Below, one piece after another: positions 52,419 through 61,621 of a stretch of DNA of 64,000 nt. The notes under the pieces are model-generated. The model had not been told where the DNA came from. It did no database searches and saw nothing but the letters and a program-made list of their open reading frames with translations. Every line of letters begins with the position of its first letter. Position 1 is the first letter of the stretch. This DNA is from Hyphomicrobiales bacterium (lineage in GTDB: Bacteria; Pseudomonadota; Alphaproteobacteria; Rhizobiales; Rhizobiaceae): the NCBI GenBank assembly GCA_900472485.1, contig UCII01000001.1, forward strand, positions 245,986 to 309,985, written 5' to 3'. Both the position numbers and the translations under genes were made by a program.

Positions 52419-53123
52419 ATGGTAATCGCCGTCCTTGGGGAAAAGTCATTGCGAATTCTGCTGCTTGAGGATGAGCCCGAAATGGCCCGCGCGCTGCTTG
52501 AAGCGTTGCGGCGCCGCGATGTGCTCGCCGACCATGTCCGCACGATTGCGGATGCCGATGCCATGGCCCGCGTCGGAACCTATGACGTCCTCGTGCTGGA
52601 TCGCCGCCTGCCTGACGGCGAAGGACTGGATCTGGTGGCGGCACTGCGTCAGCGCAGGCATCCCGTCCCGATCCTCGTGCTGACAGCGCTCGGCAGCGTC
52701 GATCATCGCGTCGACGGACTCGATAGCGGCGCCGACGACTATCTTGCCAAGCCTTTCGCGATCGAGGAATTGCTGGCGCGCTTGAGAGCTCTCCAGAGAC
52801 GAGGGCCGGCAGTTTCCGACAGATATCTGACTTTCGGCAATCTGAGCGTCGATCCGAGAACCAATGAAATTTTCGTCGGCAGCGCGCTCGTCGAGTTTCC
52901 GCGGCGCGAATATCTGGTGCTGGAGACGCTGATGCGCCGTCCGAACCGCATTGTCACGCGGCCGAGCCTGGTCGAGGCCGTGTACGCCCTTGAAGACGAG
53001 ATCGGCTCGAATGCCTTGGATGCGCATATTTCACGCATTCGAAAGAAGCTGCTTCTAGCCGAGGCCACGATCGAGATAAGAGCGGTACGCAACATCGGCT
53101 ATCTGATCCGGGCGAAGGCATGA
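52419..53123 (+). CDS. OmpR-type response regulator
   Basis: A 234-residue two-component regulator. The receiver domain (about 10-125) has acidic residues in LLLEDEPEM, the phosphorylated Asp in VLVLDRRLPDGEGL, and Lys in DYLAKPFAIEELLARLRAL. The winged-helix domain (about 135-230) ends with HISRIRKKLL and VRNIGYLIRAK. The ATG at 52419 was chosen; an upstream extension to 52272 adds 49 residues without domain content. It overlaps the histidine kinase gene by four bases. Confidence 0.92.
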   Translation: MVIAVLGEKSLRILLLEDEPEMARALLEALRRRDVLADHVRTIADADAMARVGTYDVLVLDRRLPDGEGLDLVAALRQRRHPVPILVLTALGSVDHRVDGLDSGADDYLAKPFAIEELLARLRALQRRGPAVSDRYLTFGNLSVDPRTNEIFVGSALVEFPRREYLVLETLMRRPNRIVTRPSLVEAVYALEDEIGSNALDAHISRIRKKLLLAEATIEIRAVRNIGYLIRAKA

Positions 53124-54571
53124 ACGCGGAACGCAGCCGATCGCTACGCTGGGGACTGATAAAACGTCTGATCGTCCTGCAGGCCTTTCTTCTTGTTCTT
53201 TTCTTCGTCCTTCTCGTCGCCTAGCTCTGGATCATCAATCCGGAGCTGGAAGATGCCAATGAAGAGGCTGTCCGCGTTGTCGCCCAGCAGATTACAAGGG
53301 ATGATGACGGACAGTTGCAGGTGGCCGAGACGCAGGAGATGACAGAGCTGAAGCAGCGCTATCCCGAACTCTGGTTCATGATCCGGGACAGCAAGGGAAT
53401 ACTCTTTCAATATGGAGAGATACCGGCGGCCGCGTTCGATGAGAACTTCCCGTGGACAATAGATCGGGCAAGGGTGGAGGCTGGCAATGGAGCACATGCT
53501 ACCGTGGAGAACCGGGAGACCTCGGTCGGCAAGCTGCAGATTGTCGCAGCCACCGAGCGCGGCTTTGACAATGACGGCTTGAACGTGTGGATCAATATGC
53601 GGGTCGACGTTGCCAAAGGTCCCAATGGCGAAATCCATTGGCTCAACGTCTTACCGGCTCTGGCATTCCTGATCTTCATCGGCGTCTTTCCCATACTGGC
53701 GGTGACGGGCGCGGCGACGCTTCTCGTCACGCCGCGTGCCATCGGCCGGTCGCTGAGCGGGCTTGTGGAGACGGCAACGCAGGCGCAGGCGATCGACTTC
53801 GACAGCCGTTCGGCCCGCCTCGAGCGCTCGAAGGTGCCGACCGAGATCATCCCTCTGGTCGATGCGTTCAACCATGCCCTCTCAAAGCTGGATGAAGGGT
53901 ATAACAGGCACAATCGCTTTCTTGCCGATGCCGCCCATGAGCTGCGGACGCCGATCGCGATTGCACGGACGCGAGCGGACCTTCTCCCCGAGGCCGAAGT
54001 CAGCCAGCAGGTCCGCGATGATATCGACCGGCTGTCCCGCGTCGCCCATCAACTCCTGGAGATGCAGGCGATCGGCGCGGTCGAATTGCGCGCGGAGAAG
54101 AAGGATCTGAATATGCTGGTCGAAAACATCGCCGCCGATCTTGCCCCGATTGCGATGGATGCGGGCTATGATTTCGACTTCGAGCCGAGTTCCGAAGAAG
54201 CACTCTTCGTGATCCAGACCTCGACGATCGAAATGGCTGTCGTCAACCTGATCCGGAATGCGATCGATCACGCCGGTGGAAAGGGCTCGATCATCGTCCG
54301 CGTCAGCGCCGATGGCGCGATCGATGTCTGCGACGAAGGTCCCGGCATATCGCTGGCGGAGCGCGATCGCGTCTTCGAGCCGTTCCGCCGCATCAACGCC
54401 AGCTCGTCCGGTGCCGGTCTGGGGTTGAATTTGGTCAAGAAGGCGGCCGAGCTCCACGGCGGGCGAGTTTCGTTCCCAGACACCGGCTGCGGTTTTTGCG
54501 TCCGCCTGCAGATCGGTTCCATCCCGCCGACTGTCGTAGTCGCAGACATGGGCTGGCGGCAGAAGCCGTAA
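53120..54571 (+). pseudogene. Sensor histidine kinase interrupted by an in-frame TAG
   Basis: The ATG at 53120 (overlapping the regulator stop) opens a frame that encodes a normal kinase N-terminus with a first membrane segment (LIVLQAFLLVLFFVLLVA), but codon 35 is TAG (53222-53224). The same frame then continues without another stop to 54571. The rest has a periplasmic region, a second membrane segment (NVLPALAFLIFIGVFPILAV), HAMP-like linker, the phosphoacceptor FLADAAHELRTPIAIA, and a full ATPase domain (NLIRNAIDHAGG, DEGPGIS, GAGLGLNLVKKAAELHGG). No frameshift is needed. A restart at TTG/GTG codons near 53315 would give a kinase with one membrane span. The gene may be inactive, read through, or affected by a sequence error. 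Confidence 0.75.
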
Positions 54572-54722
54572 GTGCCGAGCTGAAACGGCATGTGCCAGCT
54601 ATTGCCGCGCAAAATCCTGAAACTGTTTTCATTTTCACAAGCGGTCGGGGGTTGGATATTCGATTTTCCGAAGCCGGGTTCCCTGATAGGGTCCGGGAGA
54701 GACACCAACGGGATAAGGCATA

Positions 54723-55385
54723 TTGAAACTTCTGTTATCGGCTTTGTTTTTCCTGACGGCTGTCTGCACTTCTTTTCTTGCCTTCGGCGATACAATGGAC
54801 CTTCGACTGCACAAGGCTGCCGCAACGGGTGACGTTGCGGCCATTCAACAATTGCTCGATAGCGGCGCCGCCATCGAGGCGCAGGATGCAAAAGGCGCGA
54901 CGCCGCTGCTTGTCGCGACACACGGCAACAGGGTGGAGGCCGCGCGAGCGCTGATCGAGGCGGGTGCCGACGTCAACGCCAAGGACAATATCGAGGACAG
55001 CCCTTATCTCTATGCCGGCGCTCGCGGCCATCTGGATATTCTCAAGCTGACGCTTGCCCACGGGGCGGATCTCAAGAGCATCAACCGCTACGGCGGCACG
55101 GCGCTTATTCCCGCCTCCGAACGCGGTCACGTCGAAACCGTCGACACGTTGATCGAGGCGGGTATCGATGTCGATCACGTCAACCGGTTGGGGTGGACGG
55201 CCCTGATCGAGGCCGTCATTCTCGGCGATGGCGGTTCGCGTCATGTTGAGATCGTCGGGCTGTTGATAGATGCCGGCGCAAACGCCGATCTGGCCGACAA
55301 TGATGGCGTGACACCGCTGCAGCATGCCCGCAGTCGCGGTCATGCCGAGATCGTGAAATTACTGGAGGCGGTGGGGGCGACGTAA
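54723..55385 (+). CDS. Exported ankyrin-repeat protein
   Basis: A 220-residue protein with an N-terminal signal sequence (about 1-22) followed by five or six ankyrin repeats. Examples are LHKAAATGDVAAIQQLLDSGAAIEA, TPLLVATHGNRVEAARALIEAGADV and TPLQHARSRGHAEIVKLLEAVGA. Such periplasmic ankyrin proteins mediate protein contacts, often with catalases or other enzymes. The start appears to be TTG at 54723, behind a weak ribosome binding site, so the start is uncertain. Confidence 0.8.
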   Translation: MKLLLSALFFLTAVCTSFLAFGDTMDLRLHKAAATGDVAAIQQLLDSGAAIEAQDAKGATPLLVATHGNRVEAARALIEAGADVNAKDNIEDSPYLYAGARGHLDILKLTLAHGADLKSINRYGGTALIPASERGHVETVDTLIEAGIDVDHVNRLGWTALIEAVILGDGGSRHVEIVGLLIDAGANADLADNDGVTPLQHARSRGHAEIVKLLEAVGAT

Positions 55386-55474
55386 CGAGGTGTTCCGACT
55401 TCCGGCACTATGCAATACCACGGGGAGGCATATGCCTCAGCCTCCCGAAACGATGAGAATGAAGGGCTTGGACA

Positions 55475-56311
55475 ATGGAAAGAAAATACTACTCCTCTCT
55501 TGGCGGCCATCCGCCGCAGAGCGACTTGCTGACGGGGCGCGCCGTATTCACGGAGGCCTATGCGGTCATCCCCAAGGGAGTGATGCAGGACATCGTCACG
55601 AGCTATCTGCCCTTCTGGAACGATACGCGCTGCTGGGTGATCGCAAGGCCGCTCTCGGGGTTTGCCGAGACCTTTTCGCAATATGTTATGGAAGTGGCGC
55701 CGGGCGGTGGCAGTGATCGTCCGGAGCAGGATGCCGAGGCCGAAGGCGTGTTGTTCGTTGTCGACGGCGAGATCGAACTTACCTTGCCTTCCGGCAAGCA
55801 TCTTCTCCAGCCGGGCGGCTATGCTTTCCTGCCGCCAGGCCTGAAATGGTCGCTGCACAACCGCTCCGGAGCTCATGCCCGCTTCCATTGGGTACGCAAG
55901 GCATATGAGGCTGTCGAGGGACTGGCTCATCCGGAGGCGCTCATCTTGAACGAGAAGGATATTGCGCCGTCCGCCATGCCGGGCACGGGAGGCGGCTGGG
56001 CAACGACCCGCTTCGTCGATCCGTCCGATCTGCGGCACGACATGCACGTGACGATCGTCACTCTTCAACCCGGTGCTGTCATTCCCTTCGCGGAAACCCA
56101 TGTCATGGAGCACGGTCTCTATGTGCTGGAAGGCAAGGCGGTCTATCGCTTGAACCAGGATTGGGTCGAAGTCGAGGCCGGCGACTTCATGTGGTTGCGC
56201 GCCTTCTGCCCGCAGGCGTGCTATGCCGGCGGTCCAGGTCCGTTCCGCTACCTGCTCTACAAGGACGTCAATCGCCACATGACACTTCGTCCCTTCGGTT
56301 CGCGCCGTTAA
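55475..56311 (+). CDS. allE: (S)-ureidoglycine aminohydrolase
   Basis: A 278-residue double-cupin enzyme that hydrolyses (S)-ureidoglycine to (S)-ureidoglycolate and ammonia in allantoin degradation. Family features are YSSLGGHPPQ, AYAVIPKGVMQDIVTS, LPPGLKWSLHN and the C-terminal cupin with THVMEHGLYVLEGKAVYRLN, which holds metal-ligand histidines. No other purine- or allantoin-degradation gene is nearby, so it is an isolated pathway member here. It is followed by a hairpin. Confidence 0.9.
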   Translation: MERKYYSSLGGHPPQSDLLTGRAVFTEAYAVIPKGVMQDIVTSYLPFWNDTRCWVIARPLSGFAETFSQYVMEVAPGGGSDRPEQDAEAEGVLFVVDGEIELTLPSGKHLLQPGGYAFLPPGLKWSLHNRSGAHARFHWVRKAYEAVEGLAHPEALILNEKDIAPSAMPGTGGGWATTRFVDPSDLRHDMHVTIVTLQPGAVIPFAETHVMEHGLYVLEGKAVYRLNQDWVEVEAGDFMWLRAFCPQACYAGGPGPFRYLLYKDVNRHMTLRPFGSRR

Positions 56312-56334
56312 GCCAAGCGGCTTTGCGACAAGCT

Positions 56335-56351
56335 CGGCGCCTATGGCGCCG
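56335..56351. terminator. Short GC-rich hairpin after the aminohydrolase gene
   Basis: CGGCGCC-TAT-GGCGCCG (56335-56351) forms a perfect seven-pair stem 23 bases beyond the stop. It is terminator-like but has no T-run immediately after it. Confidence 0.5.
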
Positions 56352-56473
56352 GCTCCGATATTCGAAAAAGATTTTCCGATACTTTAATGATGCTTGGGGT
56401 CTAAGTGACATTGCCTAGGGTAGGCGTTGAATATTTCAGCACTCGGCGACAGGTGTTCGGCCATACATTCCTG

Positions 56474-58273
56474 TCAGTTCCGGTCGTCCGATTTTTGCGC
56501 TTCGTCGCCGGCCGGCAGCCCGAGCTCTATCAGCGTTCGGCTGATGTCCTGGCGCGCGGCGAGGTAGATCGGGCTGGTATTGCGAGCGGGCAGGGCGATA
56601 TTAGCGGCTGTCGAGCCTGGCCTCAATTCCAGCCCCTTCGCCAGAGCTTGTCTGGCTTCGTCCGTTCGGCCCAATCGTTGATAGGCGGTCGCCAAAAGCA
56701 TATGCGCCCGGCCCGTCCCGGAGGTGATTGCGATGGAGCGTTGCAGCCATCCGATGGCATCTTCATTGTGATTGAGAAGGATGTCAGCCCATCCCGCGCC
56801 CAGCAGCCATGTCCAGCGAGACACCGCCGGCGTATCGAAGCGGTCCGCCAGCTCGAATGTCGCAAGCGCGTCTTCGAAACGTCCGAGCTGGATCTGTGTC
56901 AGGCCTAGCTGGAACAGCGCCGCGCCATCCCACGGATTGAGGCTCAACACTCTTGCGCAAGCCACAAGGCTTTCGGAAAACTGGTTCGTTGCGGTCAGGA
57001 AACGGCAATAGATGTCGAGCACCGGCAGAGAGTTCGGTTTTGTTCGCAGCGCGTGCTCGATCAGGGATCTTGCCTCGTTCTCTGCTGTCCTGCTCTCGGC
57101 CGGATCATACCAGCTGAGCTGAATGCCGCGCAGATGCAGCGTGGCAAGCGCGATCTGCAGATCGACATTCTCAGGCTGACCGCTCAGATATTTTTCAAGA
57201 ATCGATCGTGCCGTCGCGAAGCGTTCCTTCGTCGTCTGATTGATTGACGCGGTTGCCTGTTGGATGGCGACATTGGCGGCACCGGCTAGGGCTGCAGGGC
57301 TACCTGCTTCTTGGAGTTTGTTGAGACGGCTGGCAACGTCGTAGCCCGCTCCCGCAGCGAGCCGCGAGGCAAGGCGTTGCGCGCTAGCTTCGGTGGCGTC
57401 CAGCGTCACCTCGGCGACCGATTCGATCTCACGGCTGCTCGCTTTGATGAGCCGTGTTTGAAGGATCCAGGATTGCGGGCTTCTTTGCAGCTCACTCTGC
57501 AAGAGAAAATCGGCTTCGCCGCTCGGTCCGGAGGTGGGTCTGGCGGCTGCCGCCGGGCTCTGCTCCTTCGGCGTTATAAGGCGGATATTGTCGATCGTGG
57601 CGAGACCGTTGATCATTTCTGCGGCGATGCCCTGCGCCAAAACGGCGCTCTGCGCATCGCCGACAGTATCGACAACAGGCAGAACCTCGATGACCGATTG
57701 ACCCGATCCCAAGGCATCGCCGAGGCGAGAGGAAGATTCAGTGACGCCAATGATGATGGCAATCGTGCAAAGCACTGCCAACGTACCGAAAGCTAAAACC
57801 CTGCGTGATCCGCGTCGACCCGATGTCCCCGCGCCATTCGCCATGACACTTGTATCGGAGACCGGCATATCCCGCGCTGCAGGCCGCAGTGCCAAACTCT
57901 CCTGCCTTGTGGTTACCTGAGCGGTGAATAGATAACCGCGACCAGACACAAGCTTGATCATATGCCGCTCAGTATCACCGAGCGCCGTGCGGATTTCGCG
58001 AATGCATTGAAACAGGCTGTCTTCCCCGACATAGATCCGGGGCCAGACAGCTTCCATCAGTTCCTGTTTGCCGACAACGCGTCCGTTGTTCGCGACGAGG
58101 AACCTCAGCAGTTCAAAAGTCTTTGGGCGCAGCCGGATCGCGGAGCCATCAGGCCCGCGAAGCTCGGCACGATCTGGATCGAGACCGAATCCAGCAAAAT
58201 AAAGCACCTGCTCCCAATGATCCTCAACTGCACCATCTAAAATATGATGCAATATAAAGAGAGGCTTGCTCAA
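56474..58273 (-). CDS. CadC-like winged-helix regulator with TPR domain
   Basis: A 599-residue protein with an N-terminal OmpR/CadC-type winged helix (about 25-120: LRPKTFELLRFLVANNGRVVGKQEL, then DDVRTALGD-like ECIREIRTALGD). A single transmembrane segment follows (about 158-176: LAFGTLAVLCTIAIIIGV). Then come a periplasmic adenylyl-cyclase-associated-like region and C-terminal tetratricopeptide repeats (about 395-590). These membrane-anchored one-component regulators sense periplasmic signals. Targets are unknown. It converges with the aminohydrolase gene and diverges from the unknown gene at 58656. Confidence 0.85.
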   Translation of the reverse strand: MSKPLFILHHILDGAVEDHWEQVLYFAGFGLDPDRAELRGPDGSAIRLRPKTFELLRFLVANNGRVVGKQELMEAVWPRIYVGEDSLFQCIREIRTALGDTERHMIKLVSGRGYLFTAQVTTRQESLALRPAARDMPVSDTSVMANGAGTSGRRGSRRVLAFGTLAVLCTIAIIIGVTESSSRLGDALGSGQSVIEVLPVVDTVGDAQSAVLAQGIAAEMINGLATIDNIRLITPKEQSPAAAARPTSGPSGEADFLLQSELQRSPQSWILQTRLIKASSREIESVAEVTLDATEASAQRLASRLAAGAGYDVASRLNKLQEAGSPAALAGAANVAIQQATASINQTTKERFATARSILEKYLSGQPENVDLQIALATLHLRGIQLSWYDPAESRTAENEARSLIEHALRTKPNSLPVLDIYCRFLTATNQFSESLVACARVLSLNPWDGAALFQLGLTQIQLGRFEDALATFELADRFDTPAVSRWTWLLGAGWADILLNHNEDAIGWLQRSIAITSGTGRAHMLLATAYQRLGRTDEARQALAKGLELRPGSTAANIALPARNTSPIYLAARQDISRTLIELGLPAGDEAQKSDDRN

Positions 58274-58655
58274 CAGTCAACGTGCCGACGCAGCTATCGA
58301 TAAAAGGATGACGCCGCTTGCTTGGTCGAGCGGCAAGTTCAAACGGAATTGGCCAGGTGCCAGTTTTTACAACAAAATCATAAATATCAGAAAAATTTCA
58401 GAAAATATCAGAACCTTGGCAGGTCCTTATCAGGACCTCGCCGCCTGCTCCAAATATTGTTTGAATAGATAGAGAAAAATTACGGCGGTTGTTCATGAAC
58501 TGAGAGGAAGTGCTCAATATCGGCAGGAACTGTAGGGATATTCTTTGTTGCAACCCACGCTTCTTCGGATTGTGCATTCTTCTCGAGCATGATTGTCCCG
58601 GAATGGCATAGCAATGCTGGACGGCAGCCAGCCGGCAATCTTGAGAGAGCTTTCT
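58274..58655. promoter_or_regulatory. Divergent promoter region
   Basis: A 380-base AT-richer gap between the leftward CadC-like gene and the rightward unknown gene. It should hold both promoters; no clear operator or small gene was found. Confidence 0.35.
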
Positions 58656-59642
58656 ATGGGAAAGGTGCTTGATTTTCGGATGCATCGGCCGGTAGGCGGC
58701 ATATGTGCGAGCCGGGCGTTGCCGGGCGGCGAGGCGGACGGTCTGTTCGAGCCGGTGGTATTTTCCCAAGCCGTCTCACTATTGGCCCGTAGTTTCGTTG
58801 CGGTTCACGAGGCTTCGCCGCGGACCGCAGCACTTTTCGCAACACAGCAACGCTGGCTCCTTTGCCACGCTGCACTGGGAGATTATTTTCGAACAATTCG
58901 CGAGTCCGGAGCCGGACTGACCCGGCGCGGTCTTGGAAATCTCGCTCTGCAATATGCGATTGCCAGCCGCAACACGGCCTATGCTTTCTTTGACGAAGCC
59001 CTGCAATATGACGTCGTTCGCCCGATCGTTGCTCCCAACGGTCTGCCATCGGAGCAGGTAGCGCCGGCGCCGTTCACACTGCAGATGCTGGCTCACTGGT
59101 ATAGCATACATTTTCAAGCTCTCGATCTCATCGGCGGCGGCGGCAGGACGGCCAGATTCCACGCCGAGCCGGAGAACCTGCTGGCATTGGTGCAGCCGAT
59201 TGCCGCGCACGCACTTCTGACGAGTCCCGCAATCCGTGGCCCTGGTCCGCTCTATACGATCTTCACCTGGGCGGATGCCGGCGGGCTACTGATGGACCGG
59301 CTGGTCGCCGGAATAGACCCTGAGATGCTTGCCGGGCAAGGCGAGCTCCTGACGGATGTGAGCTCGATTTCCTATCTGGCTCAATCATTCGGTCTGTCGC
59401 GAGCCCATACCAGCCGCAAGCTCGCCGCGGCGGAATCGATCGGAGGCGTGGGCTGGAGCGGCCGGCGTGGCCGCTCCCAGCTGTGGATCTCGCGCGGCTT
59501 TTATGAAGAATATGCGCACGCGCATGCCCGCAAGCTGCTCATCCTAGATGATGCTTTCACCAATGCGTTGTCGGCTCTGGAGCCGCTCTCCGAAAAGTCG
59601 ATGGTGACCGCCGATGGAGGATTGACGGAAGAGTGGGCCTGA
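58656..59642 (+). CDS. Uncharacterised protein with C-terminal winged-helix-like region
   Basis: A 328-residue protein with no clear family. The central part (about 60-200) is helical. Near the C-terminus, about residues 230-275, ISYLAQSFGLSRAHTSRKLAAAE followed by SGRRGRSQLWIS looks like a helix-turn-helix with a wing, so it may bind DNA. The start codon is uncertain: ATG at 58656 after GAGAGAG is used, with in-frame alternatives at 58614 and 58593. Its neighbours are regulators on both sides. Confidence 0.6.
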   Translation: MGKVLDFRMHRPVGGICASRALPGGEADGLFEPVVFSQAVSLLARSFVAVHEASPRTAALFATQQRWLLCHAALGDYFRTIRESGAGLTRRGLGNLALQYAIASRNTAYAFFDEALQYDVVRPIVAPNGLPSEQVAPAPFTLQMLAHWYSIHFQALDLIGGGGRTARFHAEPENLLALVQPIAAHALLTSPAIRGPGPLYTIFTWADAGGLLMDRLVAGIDPEMLAGQGELLTDVSSISYLAQSFGLSRAHTSRKLAAAESIGGVGWSGRRGRSQLWISRGFYEEYAHAHARKLLILDDAFTNALSALEPLSEKSMVTADGGLTEEWA

Positions 59643-59696
59643 AGACCTATTCGCAATTCCAAGGCAGCTTTGCCTTCGGCCTGCTGGCTGCCGTCG

Positions 59697-60647
59697 TCAC
59701 AGTCCCCAGATCACCGATTCCTCGTGGCGTTTGATCAGATGACGCAGATCCTGGAAGCCTGCGCGGACGAATTCTGCAAACTGATCGACGGCAGGCGCGC
59801 GCGGGGCGTCGATGCGCTTGAGGATCGCCAGCGCGCGTTCCGGATGGGGAATGGTGATGGGCAGCGCGGTGATGGTCTTTTCCTTGCGCTGTGCGAAAAC
59901 GACACTGTGCGGCATGACGGTCAGCGCATCCGCCGATTTCAGATAATTGATCACACTCATCAGCGAGCCGCCTGTGTAGCGGATTTTGATCTCGGTGGCA
60001 CCGAAGGAGAGCAGCAGGGCGCGTAAGTCCGCCAGCAACGGACTTCCCGGCGGCGGCGCAATCCATGGATAGTCGAGCAGATGGCTCGGCTGCGGCCGCC
60101 GCTTCAAAAGCAGTGGATGGGTTACCCGACAGGCCACGACATTGCGGCCCGGGAGAATTTGCTGGAATTCGAGCCCGGAACCTTCGTCGAGTATGTCGAT
60201 CGGGCAGATGGCAAGGTCGATCTGATCTGCCCTCAGTGCTGCGCGCAGATCCGAGAAGTAGCCATAGCTTTGATCGATCCGCACGTCGGGATGGCTTGTC
60301 TGAAATTCCGCGCACAGTCGGGCAATCAGTGCATCCATAAAGAAGGGCGTGCCGCCGATTCGTACGACGCCGCTCTTGCCGATGCGAAAGCTTTCGACGA
60401 GATCGGACGCCTTGCGAGAGGCTGCGAGCATGACGAGACCGTGCTCGGCGAGCGAAAGACCAAGCGGCGTCGGCCGCAATGGCCGACGACCCTTGATGAA
60501 GAGCGGTTCGCCCACGCGCTTCTCCAGCATGGACAAGGTGCGCGAAACGGCAGGCTGCGCCAGGCCAAGCAGCGCTGCCCCTTCCGTGACGCCGCCGGTC
60601 TTCACGACCGCTGCAAGCTGAATCAGGTGACGTTCGTCTATCTTCAT
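59697..60647 (-). CDS. LysR-family regulator
   Basis: A 316-residue LysR protein with the N-terminal helix-turn-helix (about 1-65: LIQLAAVVKTGGVTEGAALLGLAQPAVSRTLSMLEKRVG) and a periplasmic-binding-like co-inducer domain. It is divergent from the dioxygenase operon across a 98-base gap that contains a LysR-type palindrome. It is probably the activator of the hydroxyquinol genes, with an aromatic or muconate-like co-inducer. Confidence 0.92.
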   Translation of the reverse strand: MKIDERHLIQLAAVVKTGGVTEGAALLGLAQPAVSRTLSMLEKRVGEPLFIKGRRPLRPTPLGLSLAEHGLVMLAASRKASDLVESFRIGKSGVVRIGGTPFFMDALIARLCAEFQTSHPDVRIDQSYGYFSDLRAALRADQIDLAICPIDILDEGSGLEFQQILPGRNVVACRVTHPLLLKRRPQPSHLLDYPWIAPPPGSPLLADLRALLLSFGATEIKIRYTGGSLMSVINYLKSADALTVMPHSVVFAQRKEKTITALPITIPHPERALAILKRIDAPRAPAVDQFAEFVRAGFQDLRHLIKRHEESVIWGL

Positions 60648-60660
60648 AACAATCCGTTAT

Positions 60661-60678
60661 ATTGTTTTGCAACAAAAT
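60661..60678. promoter_or_regulatory. LysR-type binding site between regulator and dioxygenase operon
   Basis: ATTGTTTTGCAACAAAAT (18 bases) is an interrupted inverted repeat, with seven of nine half-site positions matching and the T-N11-A pattern of LysR sites. It lies 14 bases before the lysR start, where such a regulator could repress itself and activate the divergent operon. Confidence 0.6.
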
Positions 60679-60745
60679 CATCAATCCATGCAAATCCGAC
60701 TGCTAATATCAATATCGAATACACGGCAAATCGTGGAGGATGAGC

Positions 60746-61621
60746 ATGGCGGAGCGTGCAAAGGCGCTCACATTCAGCGAGGCGACGTCGGCGGAGATTT
60801 TCTCGGAACGCTTCTCCGCCGGCAGTGACGGCAATCTGTCACGGCTGATCGCTGCCGCCGTCATGCATGTTCATGATCTCATCAAGCAGTTTCGCCCGAC
60901 CCAGGATGAGTGGCGCAAGGTCATTGCCTTCCTGACAGACGTGGGCCATGCCTCGGACGAGCGGCGACAGGAATGGGTGCTTCTGTCGGATCTCATCGGC
61001 GCGTCGGCGCTGGTCGAGGAAATCAATTCGCGGCGGCCGAAAGCGGCGACGCCGAATACCATTCGCGGACCGTTTTTCCGCAATGATGCGCCAGAAAGGG
61101 TATCGGGTTCTTCGATCTCGCTCGACAGTGTCGGCGAGCCGCTGGCGGTGTCCGTACGGGTGCAGGATCTCGATGGCCTGCCGATCGCAGGCGCCGAGGT
61201 CGTAACCTGGCAGGCAAATGCCGAGGGCTTTTACGAGAACCAGCAGCCGGATTTGCAGCCGGAACATAATCTGCGTGGCTTGTTTCGCACGGATACCGAC
61301 GGACGCTTCCATTATCGCTCCGTCATGCCGTCGGGCTACGGCGTGCCGGATGACGGCCCGGTTGGGCGGCTGCTCGCCGAGGCCGGCTATCCGCTGCGCC
61401 GCCCGGCGAACCTGCATTTCGTCGTTCGTGCCGAGGGCTTCGAGACGATCACGACCCACATCTACGATGCGAATGACCCGCATCTTGGCGAGGATGCCCT
61501 TTTCGGGGTGCGGCCTGAGCTCATTGTCTGCTTCGAGCCGGCCGAGATCGATGGACAGCGCGCGAAGGCGGTGAGCCTCACCTTCGTCATGGTGCGAACA
61601 AAGCCGGGGAGGGCAGGATGA
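60746..61621 (+). CDS. Intradiol ring-cleavage dioxygenase (hydroxyquinol 1,2-dioxygenase-like), altered metal ligand
   Basis: A 291-residue intradiol dioxygenase, the size of hydroxyquinol 1,2-dioxygenases. It would open hydroxyquinol to maleylacetate, the substrate of the next gene's product. The N-terminal helical dimer domain is followed by the catalytic domain with the usual Tyr residues in GFYENQ and SGYGVPDDGP. The usual RPAHxHF iron-ligand motif instead reads RPANLHF: Asn222 (codon 61409-61411, AAC) in place of the first His, with His224 retained. The start at 60746 follows GGAGGA. The stop overlaps the reductase start (ATGA). Confidence 0.88.
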   Translation: MAERAKALTFSEATSAEIFSERFSAGSDGNLSRLIAAAVMHVHDLIKQFRPTQDEWRKVIAFLTDVGHASDERRQEWVLLSDLIGASALVEEINSRRPKAATPNTIRGPFFRNDAPERVSGSSISLDSVGEPLAVSVRVQDLDGLPIAGAEVVTWQANAEGFYENQQPDLQPEHNLRGLFRTDTDGRFHYRSVMPSGYGVPDDGPVGRLLAEAGYPLRRPANLHFVVRAEGFETITTHIYDANDPHLGEDALFGVRPELIVCFEPAEIDGQRAKAVSLTFVMVRTKPGRAG

